From: Nageia nagi
Lineage: Eukaryota > Pinophyta
Direction: 5' to 3'
Length of the DNA stretch: 64,000 bases
Assembly (NCBI GenBank): GCA_050084985.1
Contig: JBITNC010000001.1
Span: 78,616,001-78,680,000 of the forward strand
Positions 1 through 13,394 of the stretch are shown here, piece by piece. The first letter of the stretch is position 1. Each line of letters starts with the position of its first letter. The position numbers and the translations under genes were made by a program. The notes under the pieces are model-generated. The model saw nothing but the letters and a program-made list of their open reading frames with translations, was not told the origin of the DNA and made no database searches.

Positions 1-986
1 TTAGGAGTATTTTATTAATATTTTGCATTTATTTCTATAACCAAGGCTAAAGAGACCCTTGAGGCACTCGCCCTTGGATTTTATTTAATTAATCTGGCTC
101 AATTATTTGTAATTAATGCAATATTAGTCTCTCATAATGGGATGTTGCATTTATGAGCCATTGATCTTGTAATTTGGCATCTTAGGCAACCATTGTGGGA
201 TGTTGGGCTTCCTAGGTCCCTAGATGATTTAATTTGTCATCCCAAGACACCAAAAGAGGGATGTTGCACTTTGGGTGATTCCAAGGTATGAGAGATCTTA
301 TTATAAGAGGAGATAGGATGCATCATTTGGGGCATGCTTGAAGATCATTAGAGTTTATCTCTTTCCAAGAGTTAGCAGCTAGTGGAGTTACAACTTTCTA
401 GCTAGCTTAGTGGGAGAGCTTGAGCCAATGTGGAGGAGTTCTTACCTAAGCTAGGATAGTAGCTCAAGCCAATGAGGTGGAGTTTGCTAGAGTAGCTTGA
501 GCTAGTGAGGTGGAGTTACTGGAATAGTTTGAGCAGTGTGGTGGAACTATTCCATTCCTAATCTAGATCAACTAGTGCAGCCATATTCTAGATCTAGATC
601 TAACCTACTAAATCAGTGTGAGGAGGCATGTCCTAGATCCAGACCAGCCGAATCAATGTGAGGAGGCTCATCCAACATTATGGAGAAGAAGTTGAAGAAC
701 TTATAGGGCTAGATCATCCAAATCTACCTTGTGAGGGAAAACATCCCCCTTCTTGAGCATTTGGGTATTTTTTCTTGAGTATTGTACTTGTCCATTTGGG
801 ACGTCCCAACTCTTGAAGAATAAAATTCATTTTTGGCTCTATTTCTTGTTCAATTTGTAGATCTGATTTGAATTGAGCTAGTTAGAAAAATATAAAAATA
901 TATATAAATTCCTAAGTAGTGATATTTCAACTTGGAATATTACACTTTAACAAAAATCGCATTTTGTGAGTTTTGGGGATATTACA
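1..986 (+). repeat. probable LTR, 3' part (5' end outside window)
   Basis: This stretch ends at a clean ...GGGGATATTACA terminus. About 170 bases before that end lies an AATAAA-type polyadenylation context (GAAGAATAAAATTC near 818-831), the usual arrangement of the R/U5 part of a plant LTR. Repeated short phrases (GTGGAG, GCTCAAGCC, AGGAGGC) fill 400-680. No primer-binding site follows position 986, so it may be a 3' or solo LTR. No coding capacity is visible. The partner LTR is not in the window, so the call rests on the terminus and polyadenylation context alone. Confidence 0.4.
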
Positions 987-1019
987 AAATTGAAAACTTT
1001 GCTTGTTTTCAAAATATAT

Positions 1020-1520
1020 AAATAAAGCCTTCAACCATGAAGAAAAAGGAACCAATTTGAATGTAAAGTTACTATGTCAAAATACATCTAGGTTTTACTC
1101 AGTGAGATGCATTATTAGTTTACATTCTATATGCTTGTTTATGATCACTTTATGTTGATTTTATGATATGAACAAGTATGTTTAATGTATTTTCTATTTG
1201 CATGTGTGCAGGGTCAAAAAGTGTGGAGAAGCTGAACTAATCAAAGAAAGTATTAAAGAGTTAAATAGAACAAAAAAATCTAGATTCTTCTTCTAGGTTT
1301 CAAAAGATAATCCTCAAAGCTTGTAGACACCAAAATCAGGCCTACAAAGTCCTTAACATTCTTTTGTAAAAAAAACTTTTACAAGGCAATGAATCAAAAT
1401 AGATTCATCATTTGTAATCATTTTTAGGTCTAATTAAGAACAATAAATAAAAATATTAGTTGTAACATGTCTTATCATATTTACTAATAGTGTTACTTTT
1501 TGAGTATGATAATAGGTGTC
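1020..1520 (+). repeat. LTR fragment related to the 14,947-15,840 LTR
   Basis: The order of short matches here (ATGAACAAGTATGTTT, a GTGTGCAG/ATGTGCAAG motif, AACTAATCAAAGA/AACTAATTAAAG, then TTGTAATCA) follows that of 15,446-15,700 in the complete LTR further right. It is therefore probably the R/U5 part of the same LTR family. It lies just left of the first PMD pseudogene, as the complete LTR lies just right of the second. The U3 start is not recognisable here. Confidence 0.4.
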
Positions 1521-2429
1521 TTTATTTTAGTTTTGTGATCAAATTCCCACTAGCATCCTGCATCCATGCTAGGATGCAATATCTTTATCCTTCATATTAA
1601 CCACACTAGGGGAATATATTAAATTATAGGAATCAATTCCCCATATCCCTTAATATATTTATGTATATGTTGAGATTGACATGCATTAGCCTTCCTGTAA
1701 AATATTAAGAAATCAATGGTTCCTTAAGCTTATTCATAGCATCTTAGGGCTCATATCCTATGCTTTTCCATGTGTTATTATCATTTAACCATAAAAAATT
1801 AGCTATGTTCCTTTTGAAAACTTTATATTCAAGTCCATATGATACTATTTTCAAACTATCATAATTTATTTAGTCAAGTCTAGAGAATCAAATTAGTGAT
1901 AAATAGAACATAGCCAGAGCTATTCCTTATATATCATAATTTCACTTTGAAATATGCACCTTATCCAATTATTACTAATTATATTCACTTTTACCTTAAA
2001 ATTTTCCTAACCATATACCTAACCAAATCTCAATTTTAGGTTTCCAAAATATATTTTTTTGTTCCCACTTATTGTCATGACCCATTAAATCAAAACTAGA
2101 TCCCATAATTCCTCAAAAACACTAGCATTCGTGTTGGTATACCTTTAGATTTTTTTATATATATTTAAGTCCCCTAATGCCACATTCAAGTCATGTAATT
2201 CATAAATGATACATAATAATTCACAATTCATATTAACCATGCAATATCCTAATACTTAACCATTTAAAATAAAGTAATATCTTCAAATACAAGTCATAAA
2301 GCCATTTCATAATACATTTAAGCATAGGTAATAACATATATCAAATATATTAATAAAAAAATGGGTATTGCATTATCTTTTCAACCAAATACAACCATCC
2401 ATCCAACCACATACATATCACTTACCTAT

Positions 2430-4190
2430 AGTAACATCACTAGTGGTACCATGGTGACTCCTAGCACTTTTAAAACTCTTAAATCTAGAGATTGTCCTAC
2501 TCAAGCTAGGTCTCTTCAATCTAGTTTTCTCCTCTAGTACAACAAGCTAAGCCTATAAGTTTCCCTTATCATTCATTAGGTCCTCAATCTCCTTAGTGTG
2601 CTCTAGTATCTGATCCATCATCCCTAGGAAGTTGTTATCCTAAGAAGCCTTATGTATCTTCTATAGTATCTTTACACTCTACTCCAAGAGTGATAAGCTG
2701 ATCTTCATTCCATCTATATCCTCGTCCTTGGGATTAGTATCATCCTTCATTATTTCCAATACATCCTTATATTGTTACCTTATTTATTTCTTAGGGTTCA
2801 AGTCCAATTTTGTTTACTCTATAAAATCAAATAAAAGCATACATGTTTGTCATATTATTTTTGCATAAGTACTAACTTGTAGGTATATAAAGAAGCATAT
2901 TTATTCAATTAATTCTCAATTAATTATTAGATCTATGCAATAAGAATCCTAATAGGAACATACCATACACCATGTTCCTCCTATTGAGATATATCTTTCA
3001 TCTACACATCCTACTCTTCCTCCTCATCATCATCACCTTCCTCTTCCTCATTATCATCACCATTGGTACCCTTGCCAAATTATCTAAATCATATAAATTG
3101 AGTGGATCCAATCTAGCTCCAACCTACCATTTCAAATATGCTTAATAAAAAGGAACCCCATCAAGTTCCTCCACTCCCTCATCATTAGAATCACTCCCTA
3201 ACCCATGATCCTAGGAGGATGAAAATCCTCCTTCCACTTGGGAGGTATCTAAAAAAGGTTATGTTCATACACCTTGTACCTCCTAGTCTACATAAAAAAC
3301 TTGCACTCCAAAGGAATGCCTTGCCTCTTACCAAATTGCCTTCTCACCCTCTTATGTCTACAAGATTGTAAAAATATATTTCTTGTATAAATGTAGCATG
3401 GTATCCTCTACCAATCCAATTCACTCCTTAGCTCATTTGGATAATAAGGTAAGCCTGTATGGTAAGTTAATTACCATTCATAAACCCATCAATCACCTTC
3501 TAGCATGCCTCTATAATCTTATGGACCCATGTGATCCTACCCATCTGAACCCACCAATACCAAGTAGGATGATTAGAAGCTATATTGTGTATAGGAATCT
3601 CTCTTAGTTGAATCACTACAATATGCTCATAGGCTTAACATTAAAGCATAAATGAGCATGCTACCCTCTTACCCCTCTTTTATACCATCACAAAATTATG
3701 CAAGTCATGATAAATCTAGAATATGATGTACAAATCCCAAGCATAACAATGACCCTAAGTCATTGAATATACTGCATGTATTAAACCAAGCAAAAAAATA
3801 TCATGATTCTTATTAGGATCAATAATATTATCTATGCATGTAGCCATAATCAATTGAACTCACATTAATCTCTTCATCTTGCCTCTAAAGGAATGATGAA
3901 GGAAGGTAACTTTTTTTCCTTCATGGTATTCCTCTAGTCTAGTAAGCCATTTTTTCAAAGCCTTTCATTGTGTATCCATAATACCATACTCAAAGAGTAT
4001 AGGATGCCCTTGACCACTTCTCCATCAAGGTTGTGAGTAGCTCCTTGTCCACTTGAATATATGAAGCATGAAGAAGGTATCCCATACCAACATGCCTCAA
4101 TATTCCAACCTCATCCTTTATGAGCTTGTCCTTATACATCATGCATTTCTTCTTGCTATAGGATATGGGCTTAGGTTCCATAAGGAACTA
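2430..4190 (-). pseudogene. plant mobile domain (PMD) protein, decayed, copy 1
   Basis: Read on the minus strand from about 4,181, the conceptual protein carries the hallmark of the PMD (aminotransferase-like) family: an ILRHVGMGYLLHASYIQVD segment followed by ELLTTLMEKWSRASYTL, matching the family pattern of a Leu-rich helix, an aromatic/His stretch and 'LVERW.PETHTFHL'. Downstream (decreasing coordinates) come stop-broken frames, then an acidic Asp/Glu stretch around 3,000-3,060 and a charged coiled-coil-like tail to about 2,450. Several stops and frameshifts interrupt it, so it is not functional. PMD genes are often carried by Ty3 or Mutator elements; here an LTR fragment lies to its left. 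Boundaries are approximate. Confidence 0.55.
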
Positions 4191-4199
4191 GCGAGATTG

Positions 4200-5430
4200 C
4201 AAACAAAAATGCAAAGGTAGTCATTAGTATTATTTTTATAAAATTTGTTCATAATATAATGCAAAAAAATTATTTTATTATTTTTAACACATAATATAAA
4301 CAACCATAATTGAATGAACATATTTCTATCCCAAAAATCCCTTTTCCACATCAATGCTCATGCTAATGTTAGCACCCAAATTGGGCCTTCTACAACCACT
4401 TTTTCTAAATTTGGGGGAAAAATTATTTCACCCATGCAAACTCATAAAAACATATTTTCAACCATAACATGACCTATATGATGAAAATCATGGCATCCCT
4501 AGGTGTAAAAATCCTAGCCCCAGGTGTCCATATCATTTTCAAATTTATAACTCTAACATGCAAATTTCATTACAAATTCACAAGGTAAAGGTCCTAGATG
4601 CCTACCACATATGTGGAAACCTTGTTGTGTCAAAGAAGATATGTCTTAGATTATCTTGCTTCATAATCTTCATTTTGAAAGCATGAAATTGATTAGAAAC
4701 CATTTAAAAAATAATAAAACTAAAGTAAATTACTCCTATTCACATATAAAAGCACTCACCTTATAATGTCAATCATCCAAAGTGCTCAAATTCACTTTAC
4801 TATGATCACCACACTCCCCCTAGACTAGAGCTTGGATTTTAAATAGTGAATATGCAAAATAAACACAATTTAGGCCTATTTAAAATCAAATAAGGATATA
4901 ATTACTATGGGATGCAATAATTAATAGCCACATCATGCCTCTAACCTTGCCAAACCATTAAATTCCATCTTATCATGATAATCAAGTTCATTACCACAAA
5001 GTTTGATAACCAAATTTGCTATGAATCTCCAAGTCCATGTTGATATTAGCACCTATGCTGGCCATCAATGTGCATGCTACCATTCTTTAAATTTTAGTTC
5101 CTTACCTTAGAAATCATGAACCCACTAGCTAATAATGGTCTAAAAATTAATATAGGACTAACATATATTGGAGAATAAGAATGAATGGAAATCCAATTGA
5201 AGAATGATGTGTTCCCCACACATTCATTCCTAGACCCAACTTGTTCATCATAGAATTAAACACTCTATCAATATCCATCAAGTATGAAAATATATTTTTC
5301 AAATTCATATCTCATGCTATTCATTTCACTTTCAACATCATGAGAATCCAATGCTCCTATGCTAGTGCCAACTCTGAAGCTAGCATAAATGCTAGGATAC
5401 AAAGGCATAAATCAAGATGAATTAGAAATT
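4200..5430. other. AT-rich stretch without recognisable gene
   Basis: I see no long frame, RNA gene or terminal repeat here. It lies between the PMD pseudogene and an integrase remnant and is presumably eroded transposon sequence. Confidence 0.4.
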
Positions 5431-5439
5431 ATATGATAA

Positions 5440-5951
5440 GTGAGATGGAGGAGCAACTTAAGGGAATTCAAAAAAGGTTAAAGGAAGCTATAGATCAATA
5501 GAAAAGCTATGTTTATTTGAAAAGGACACCAAGAGAATTATCCAATGGTGATAAAGTCTTTCTAAGGAACCAGAAAAAGTGCCATCAAGTCTTCCATGTT
5601 AGCACCAAGATATGTTGGTCCTTTCTCTATCTTAGATAAAAATATTCCAATCACCTATAGGCTCAAAATTCCACCTAACCTATATCAGATCAATGACTCC
5701 TTCCATGTTTCCTTATTAAAAAAGTATGTTCATGATCCATTGCATGTTTGGGATGTATCTACTTTGTAGATGGAGGAACCCCTAGCTGTGGAGGTGCATC
5801 TAGTTTGGGTTCTCAAACTATGTATTAAGAAGCTTCCAAATTGCCTCATGTACCAATGCCATGTCCAATGGGATAAATATTTAGAAAATAATTCCACATG
5901 GAAATATGTGGAAAGCATGAAAAAATTATTTCCTTTTTTGTTTGAAAAATA
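5440..5951 (+). pseudogene. Ty3/gypsy integrase C-terminal remnant
   Basis: Conceptual translation in shifting frames gives the C-terminal end of a Ty3/gypsy polyprotein. Visible pieces are GDKVFLRN (the usual 'GD.V.L.' SH3-like start), a degenerate Pro-Phe 'GPF' region, a copy of '[17 protein letters not shown]' and a final 'W..Y..ENSTWKYVESMKKLFPFLFE' that matches the terminal 'ATWE....M...YP.LF' block of chromodomain-like tails. At least one frameshift and several stops break it. It ends 60-70 bases before a polypurine tract and an LTR, exactly where the 3' end of a gypsy pol gene should sit. The rest of pol is missing or unrecognisable upstream. Confidence 0.7.
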
Positions 5952-7026
5952 AACTTAAACTATGAGACTATGATACTTCTAAATAAACACAAGGGACTCT
6001 ATTAATCTAAGTGGAGGATGTCATAGCCCAAACCACTCTAGATTTGCCTTGGTGTGTTTTTTTTTGGTTTAAGTGTGAATTGATACATTAACTATATAGT
6101 GCTTGAATAAAATGCTTGATATGCTTTTATTGTTAATGTTATGAAATCCTAGATAAGGATAATGATTACTTATCCTACCTATATGTACATATTACTACTG
6201 CAAGTGGATTTGTGAAGTGCAAGTGATAGGTAATGGAAGGCAAGATTCTCTTGAATGTTTTGGAAATGAATGATCACTAGTGATTCTCATGATCATATAT
6301 AAGATTGAGACACTAGGATAGCTAGGCAAGTGGTTGCATACATACATAGCAGCATGGGCAAGATAAGTTCCCTAGGATTGTTAATGTATGCTTATGATTG
6401 CCTAGTTGTGTTCTTTAAGTTGAGTTGAAAATATTTTTATGCATTAAAGGATTGCCAAGGATGTTAGGATAATTATCTAAGGACCCTTAATAACTAATAA
6501 TAGAGGGTAAAGATAATTAAGGGAACTAACTAGGCAGGAAAAAGGTAAAGCTTAATTATTTAAATATATGTGTTTAAGTATTTTATGAGAATGTGTATGA
6601 ATTACTTTTTAATTAATAATTAAGGTTAATTAATAATTAATAATATTAATCCATAACATTAAATATTATTATTTGGATTAAAATAAATAAATTAAGCTAG
6701 ATGAGCTATGATCGATTGATTGATAAAGGCTAGAGTTATCTAGGTCTTTAAGATATTATTTATAATTAAATAATATTTATTTTACCTAATTAGCATGAGG
6801 TGTCTCAATTATAGTTGTTATGTCCTAGTTGCTAGTTAGGTATTCCAATTATAATTTGAGTTGTGCTAGTATTAAGTTGTGATGTGCCAGTGGAACTTAG
6901 TCCACTAGAGTTTTGATTGATGACTATGTTGGTAGATATTCCCACTTGGGAATTAACATCCACTCACTTGAGTTTAAGTGGTGATGTCACTCCCCATTAT
7001 TTTCTAATTCTAGCCCTATTTGAAAA

Positions 7027-7035
7027 CTATAAATA
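7027..7035 (+). promoter_or_regulatory. TATA box of the gypsy LTR
   Basis: CTATAAATA lies in the middle of the 6,019-7,979 LTR, the normal place for the pol II promoter that defines the U3/R border. Confidence 0.5.
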
Positions 7036-7869
7036 GAATCCTAGGGTGGAGCTTTTGGATCATTCTTATTTTCATCAGTTTTAGAGTAGCAAAGTTTTGC
7101 AATTTTGGAGCCAAGTCCTTCAATAATTTTAGTATTTAGTGAGGTTTTCCTCTTGTGTTTATATGCTTCTCTATATTTTTATGAAAATTTTATTATTTTA
7201 GGCATTTGATAAAATAATAGTATTTAGTTTTGTTTACCAACAAGTGATTTTTACCTTTTAGTATTGCCAAATTATGATTGAATGAGGATTTAGTTTAATG
7301 CTATGCTAGAATGTTCCCTTTAAAAGTCTAGTGGTTTTGAAATCCTTGTATTATCTTATTAGAGGGATTTATATTTTTTTAATATGATTTGAGGCTTTTC
7401 TTACCCTTTTTTTTTGTACTACATTATGGGATTTAAAAATTCCTTTTCAATATGTTGGGGTTGAAAAACCTTTTTTTTTTTTACTTTTATTGCAAGTTTA
7501 ATAGAGGATGGAACCCAATCTAGGCCTTGGGAAAAGCACCTAATACACATGGGCTCCCCCTTTTACTTTCCCTTTATTGTTTGAGGACTTAAAATTATTG
7601 AGAAGGTACATGGCCTCATGGCCCAACGTACTCTCCCCACCTCTTTTTATGTTGGTAGGATGCCAAGAGAGGGAGCTAGGGTGGCTACATGGGCCTATGG
7701 CCCAATGTACCCCCTTAGGCTTTTGCTAAGGCCTAAAAATGCTCATGGGTGTTACATTGGCTATAAGCCCAATGTAATCACCTAACCATTATTTTGGTTA
7801 GTTTCCAAATTGGTTGGGAAGTACATGTAAACCTTGGAAGTCATGCCACCTCTCCTCTCTCCCTGTTTA

Positions 7870-7926
7870 TACACACACACACACACATATACATACATAC
7901 ATACATACTACATATATATATATATA
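7870..7926. repeat. compound microsatellite (AC)n-(ATAC)n-(AT)n
   Basis: An (AC) run is followed by TACA tetranucleotides and an (AT) run, about 57 bases in all. It lies inside the 3' part of the gypsy LTR, so other copies of this LTR may carry it at different lengths. Confidence 0.9.
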
Positions 7927-7979
7927 ATCCTAAATTTATTCCCTTATATTGCATATAGGCTATATGGGGTTCTGTGACA

Positions 7980-9690
7980 AGTTGATCAAATATTTAATAT
8001 CCATATTTAAATAGCTTTTTGAATTTAAATTTGGGGTTTACCATTTTTAAGTATTTTTTATTTTGGGTTTTAGCTTATAATTTTTAAATTAAGTTTTATA
8101 TTTTAAACATGAGGTGTTGGATTTTTTTTTTAATTATGTGGTTTTGTTAATATTTATACAGAATTAATCTTGATTGTTTATTATTATTTTAAAATTATAG
8201 TTGTGTTATTTTTAAAATAAAGTTTGTTTACTTATTTTAAAGTAGGGATGTATTTTAAAATAATATTGTAATTATTTTAGGATATTATTTTGTATTCTAA
8301 AATAGAGCTTGTGTAATTATGTTAAAATAGAGTTATGATTATTAAATGTTGATTTATTTTAAAATGGGAATTGATGTTTTGAAATAAACTTATTTGCTTG
8401 TTTTAAAATTTAAGGTGACATTTTAGAGTTCTTAGATTTGTTGGAATGTTTTCCTTAAAATGGAAAAGCATGTAGTTGCATTTTAGAGGAAACCCAATAC
8501 TATATCTGATCCAACTATTCTTAAGCTACCATCCATTCTAAAGGAGCAAAGCATTGTTCATATTGTAGTAAAGGATTTTGTTAAATTATTGCTATGAGTT
8601 TTGAATGTATTGTATTTGCTATTTGATTTGTGAAAATAAATAGAAAGGCTATTGTTATTTTTGTAAATCATTTGACAAGAATTACTACCTCTTTTGGATG
8701 ATTGTACTATTAATGATTATTATATAAGTTGATATTTTTAGATTTACAAAAGATTAGTCCTTAAAAATTAAGTGTTATTCTTTTATTAAAGATTAGTTTA
8801 GTGATTGAATTTCCTTCTTGAATGTGATATTGCTTCATACTTTATAATGCTTAATTGATTTGAAAATTTCACATTATATGATGATGCTTACTTAAATGTG
8901 ATGATGCTTAACATTACTTGATACTTTATGGATAATATGATGATTGGTTGTAAACAATTATGTTGCTAGGACCTAACTTCCTTATCTACAAGCAATATCT
9001 TTTATTTGGGAATGGTTTATCCTTAGGTTTTGTAGGTTTTCTTTTATGTTTATACCTAAGTGTAGACCTAGCCCAAAGTTTTGAGTAAAGCATGACTATT
9101 CATTTATGTGATGTTTATTTATATTCAAGAAATTAGGCTAAGATAAATTGGTAAATCCTTATGGTTGAATGGATCCTATATAAAACCCAAAGTTGGAGGA
9201 GGATTGGTATAATCAATTGCTTGAGAGTATCTAGCATCAAATTTTATCTATGATGGCTTTGACCTCTACACTAGATAGGTTTGACTATGCTTATAATATT
9301 CTAAGGAACTCTAATCAAATGTATATTTACATTGATCATCAGCTTGTTGGGGATCTTATGTGATATATGATATCCTTGATGAAGAGTTCCTACAAAATCT
9401 CATCTTATGATCTCCAAACCTAATTTTATTTGGAGAATCATGATTGATGCTCTTGTCACTCCTTTGGTAGTTTGATTTGTTAGATACTATGGGCTGCATC
9501 TTCTACATCTTGAATATGACCTTCTCAATGATGTTACTATAGCCCATCTCTTATCTATAAACTTATGGTGTTGGGATTTCATGTTGTCTGTGCCTATCAT
9601 TCATGACCCCCTATAATGGTTCCTTGATCATACCATTCATACTTGCTATCATTTCCATCATTTTACTCATGATTACCTATTGCAAATTCT
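7980..9690. other. AT-rich stretch, no gene recognised
   Basis: Very T/A-rich, with repeated TTTTAAAATA-like phrases at 8,040-8,420. From 9,160 to 9,690 the composition is more balanced and has a protein-like feel, but all frames are broken and I could not match them to a family. Confidence 0.35.
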
Positions 9691-9691
9691 T

Positions 9692-9900
9692 GTTCAGTGG
9701 GGGAACATGTAAAAACCTTAAAAAAAATTAAAAAAATGCATAAACAACAAAAAATAAAAAATATAAAAAAACTAATAATTAAAAAAATTAAAAAATAAAA
9801 ATGATATATGTATATATATGTATATATACTCAAAATATATACTTCTGAAGCATCTTGGCTATTGGGCACACTACCCATGTGTTCACATCATTCCACTTTG
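9692..9900 (+). repeat. possible purine tract plus LTR start, A-rich
   Basis: CAGTGGGGGAACA (9,695-9,707) is directly followed by TGTAAAAACCTTAAAAA, resembling the PPT plus TGTAGACACCTAAAAATG start of the LTR at 14,947. The next 130 bases are nearly pure A/T and give a meaningless low-complexity frame. No 3' end could be placed, so this is a weak call. Confidence 0.3.
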
Positions 9901-11250
9901 TTCATAAATGTTTATTCCTTTACCTTGAATGCCATAATTATAAGATATCAATCATTATGATGGAGGTAACTAATCAAGCTATATGTATCCACACATCATG
10001 CATACATCCATATAATATTCATTTATGTATATAGTTGTATTTACAATAAAAGTAGGTAATAAATACTCTATTCATATTTGGTTTTAGTTAAGAAATCCTA
10101 TGTTGAGGTATTAAAAATTAGGATGATAAAAGGACATAACTATGTTATATGGTGATGCACTACTAGACTCATACACTTTTTATATTAAAAATCTCAAAAT
10201 AATCAATAATTGAGTATTTGTTGAGTATAAATGTGAGTATGGTTTTATTAATTTTTGCTCCACCCAAAACCTAAGAGCTAAAAAAAAAAGAAAAAAAATA
10301 TGTAGAATTCTTGGGCTATTAGGGCATCCTCTATCAGGGCTATAGAAGCCTGACTGGTAATAGATCAAGGTTGTAATAGGATTTAATCTTCACTAGGGCT
10401 ATGGACACTTTTTGGTAGTGAAGCATACCTTACAAAAAGAAAAAGATCATATCTCACAATTTATAATCCTAGGGTGTTTAATTTGTGATTGCTAAGAGAA
10501 GGAAATGAACATCATTTTACACACATGAGTTTATGGTAAACTTAATTATATTTTGATCTTGTTTCATATCATCCTAGTAGATGAGACCAAAGTAGAAGAT
10601 CAATTAATGAAACTAGGTATTGAAGGTGTTATTTATTACAATTATTTATTTATATATTCAGTTATTTCATACCATTACTGCTATTATTATAAAAAAATTG
10701 ATAAGTTACCAAAGCATTAAGCTTGATGTTTAAGTTATTATGTCATTCATAGAAATCTTAGGTCATTCAAGTTTTTTACATTCATTTATAATATACATTT
10801 ATGTGCATCCATACATCCATAAAGTATTGTAAATCTTGTGTATGTTTAACATTTATACATTCAATTATTCATGATATCACACATATTTATACTAATATAT
10901 TATGTTCAAAACCATGTATAAAAGTAGCCAAGAAAATGGAAAATGATGCATCTGATTTCGTACTCCTACAAATCAAATCTTGTTCTATAAACATAACAGT
11001 ACTATATAAACATAAATATCACTTGAATTTATAAAGTATATCATAAATGAGATGTTAAAACTAAATGAAAATATAAACATAAATTTTCATGCATTTCTAC
11101 TTTAACACATATATCTAAAAAATGTAAACATACATGAATATGATACTAAAACATGGATATAAAAGTTTAAAGCCATCATCATGTATATCAAAAATATATA
11201 ACCAAGTGCCCATCACATCTAAAAAACTAACCATTGATCATGACTTCCAT
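9900..11250. other. stretch without recognisable gene
   Basis: Short frames here are AT-driven and show no domain. Possibly the 3' flank of the neighbouring PMD-bearing element. Confidence 0.35.
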
Positions 11251-11259
11251 GATCCCAAA

Positions 11260-13390
11260 ATAGATAAGCCATCAAAAAAGAATAAACCTATGAATAAGAT
11301 GTCTAAATATTAGAAATGGTCCTACTCTTCATGATCTCAAAAAGAAACTGACATAGTCTAATAAAACTCATAAGTCTAACATGAAACATAAAGATAAGTA
11401 GTCCTATCACTAAAATGCTCTCAAGAGCTACCCTCTCCACCATCTGTAGGACTACTAGCTCTACCCTATCTAAATTACTATTGCCCATTGAACCTATAGG
11501 ACTCATCGCTCGAGCCATCCTATAAATCTTAGATGATCCCAATGGGTGCTAAAAAGAGACTCCACCTATCTTGCTATAATTATGAGGGTCTAACAACCCT
11601 ACCTTGAGTACTAGTAGTCTATTGGGCTCCACTGGGTGTCTTATAAATTGATACATCCATAGGGACATATGTAATAGGAAGAACTAGATATAACATGCTT
11701 GGGACATATGGAGGTACCCTTGTCAATCATGTTTGCATAATAGAAGAGGAGTAATCCCTCTATTGAAGAATCCCCTCGTAAAACATTGATGATTGACCAA
11801 CTACCCCTAAGATGTACTAGCTCCCTTAATCTACATAGAATCTTGAGCCTTATCCCTCTCTTGGTAATATCTATCTCTCTCAACTCTATATCAATACATA
11901 CAAGCACTAATATGAAAAACCTAGTATCTCAACTTGTATATGTCTCCCAAGAGCACATCAATGCTAGGTACCTATGGAGGGGGAGTTCTACCTTCTCTTA
12001 CACCTCTAGTAGAGGTACCTACCTTAGTCTCCTCTTCCTGATTAGTTATGTCCCCTAGCTCATCCATTACCTACTCCTTTTCCATTAGCTCATCCATCAC
12101 CTACTCCTTGGCCATTGGCTCATCCATTTCTTTCTCCTCATCCATCTCCTTGGATACCTCCTCTTGAACCTCCATAGTTGCCTTAGGCTTAGCTACTCAC
12201 TAGCATACCCTATGCTTTAGTGCATCACTATACTTAGCCTCTAGCTCTACCTACCACTAGGCATCAAAAGCCTTAATCACACCCACATCATCCACACCTA
12301 TATCCTCCATAGGATCTCCTCCTATGTAGGATCTAGCTCCTCATAAACTAAGGGTTGAATCCTATCAACTAGCAGATCACCCTCTCTCTAAAATTGTAGA
12401 GGTATTGGTGTAACATCATATACCAAACCAAACTAATAATGCATAGGTTTGAAGTAAAAAGGCTCTAAGATCTTAGTCCATTGACCATTGAGAACTTGAG
12501 CCTATCTAATGCCTATCAATTATACTATGAGCTCATCCCAAACTGAGTAACCATGGTAGGGTTGGAACCTCACCTGATCTATAATTAGGTGAGTGATCAT
12601 CCTCTGATAAAATGTAATATCTTCTCAAATCCAATTAGGAGTATGAGTATATAAGTCCTCTCTCTAACACATGATGTTAGTGAGATAAGCTATGTGAGTA
12701 TCAAAACTAAGCATTGGGAGCCCTAAAGGATGAGCTACATGGATATGCTCATAGGCCCACATTCAAAGAATAATGGTAACTAATAATGAGGCTCTATGGC
12801 CTAAATAATAAAATAATAACTCTTGATAAATCTAGAAAAATAATGTTGGATTTGAATCATATACTATCCCTTGCTACATCATATCAACCACTATGGGTAA
12901 TAAGGACCATGGAAATCTCCCATTATTAGTATCCAAGAGAGCATAACACTAAATGAGCCCCATCAAATAAGAGGCTCATGGATTTTTTGTTGATCATTCT
13001 TCCAATACCTAAAGTATAAAATACCCCTAGAAAACATCTCACCCAACTCCATCAATAGCACCTACCCCATAGATTGTTGCAATATCTGGGCACCCTAAAT
13101 CTTGGTCTATCACATGTTGAATCCATTAACCCTGAATAAGAAAATGGTATAAATTATGAATGTCCTCCATTGTAATAGTCATATCCTCCATATGAATATG
13201 GAAGGTGTCAATCAAAGAATCCCATATCTCTAGTAAGGCTACCAATAGTGGATAGTCACAATGAATATGACCCATGTAGAGCCAAGCTCCAAATCTAATT
13301 GCATCAAGAACATTTTGATCTATGATAGTCAATAAAATATGGCCATCCTTAAGTATACATGGATATATACATTTGGGCTCAAATACATAC
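11260..13390 (-). pseudogene. plant mobile domain (PMD) protein, decayed, copy 2
   Basis: The clearest stretch is 13,332 down to 13,126 on the minus strand: LLVALLEIWDSLIDTFHIHM followed by EDMTITMEDIHNLYHFLIQG. This is the diagnostic PMD core ('LVERW.PETHTFH....GE.TITLEDV...LGLP.DG'). Further down are a Trp/Gly-rich middle segment with stops, then an Arg/Leu-rich piece at 11,907-11,641 and a helical C-terminal piece at 11,542-11,303. Stops and frameshifts are frequent. Homology to copy 1 is by family; the two differ strongly. A plus-strand LTR begins 1.55 kb to the right, so the gene lies antisense between a retroelement body and its 3' LTR, an arrangement known from the Tat lineage of Ty3 elements. 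Confidence 0.65.
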
Positions 13391-13394
13391 CAAA

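Larger units (their letters stand above)
6019..7979 (+). repeat. Ty3/gypsy 3' LTR, 1.96 kb
   Basis: The LTR starts TGTCATAGCCC directly after the purine-rich tract AGTGGAGGA (6,010-6,018) and ends ...TCTGTGACA. TGTCA and TGACA form a perfect 5-base terminal inverted repeat, which supports both ends. It follows the integrase tail at the spacing expected for a 3' LTR. A TATA box lies about 1 kb in and a microsatellite near the 3' end. The 5' LTR is not in the window, so the target duplication (AGTTG would follow at 7,980) cannot be checked. Confidence 0.75.

Noticed and set aside
1320-1345. TGTAGACACCAAAATCAGG as an LTR start
   Set aside because: It resembles TGTAGACACCTAAAAATG but lies inside an R/U5-like segment, with no purine tract before it and no LTR-like sequence after it.
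9663-9878. 71-codon minus-strand frame rich in Ile, Phe and Tyr
   Set aside because: Lies over a nearly pure A/T tract; the hydrophobic composition is an artefact, not a membrane protein.
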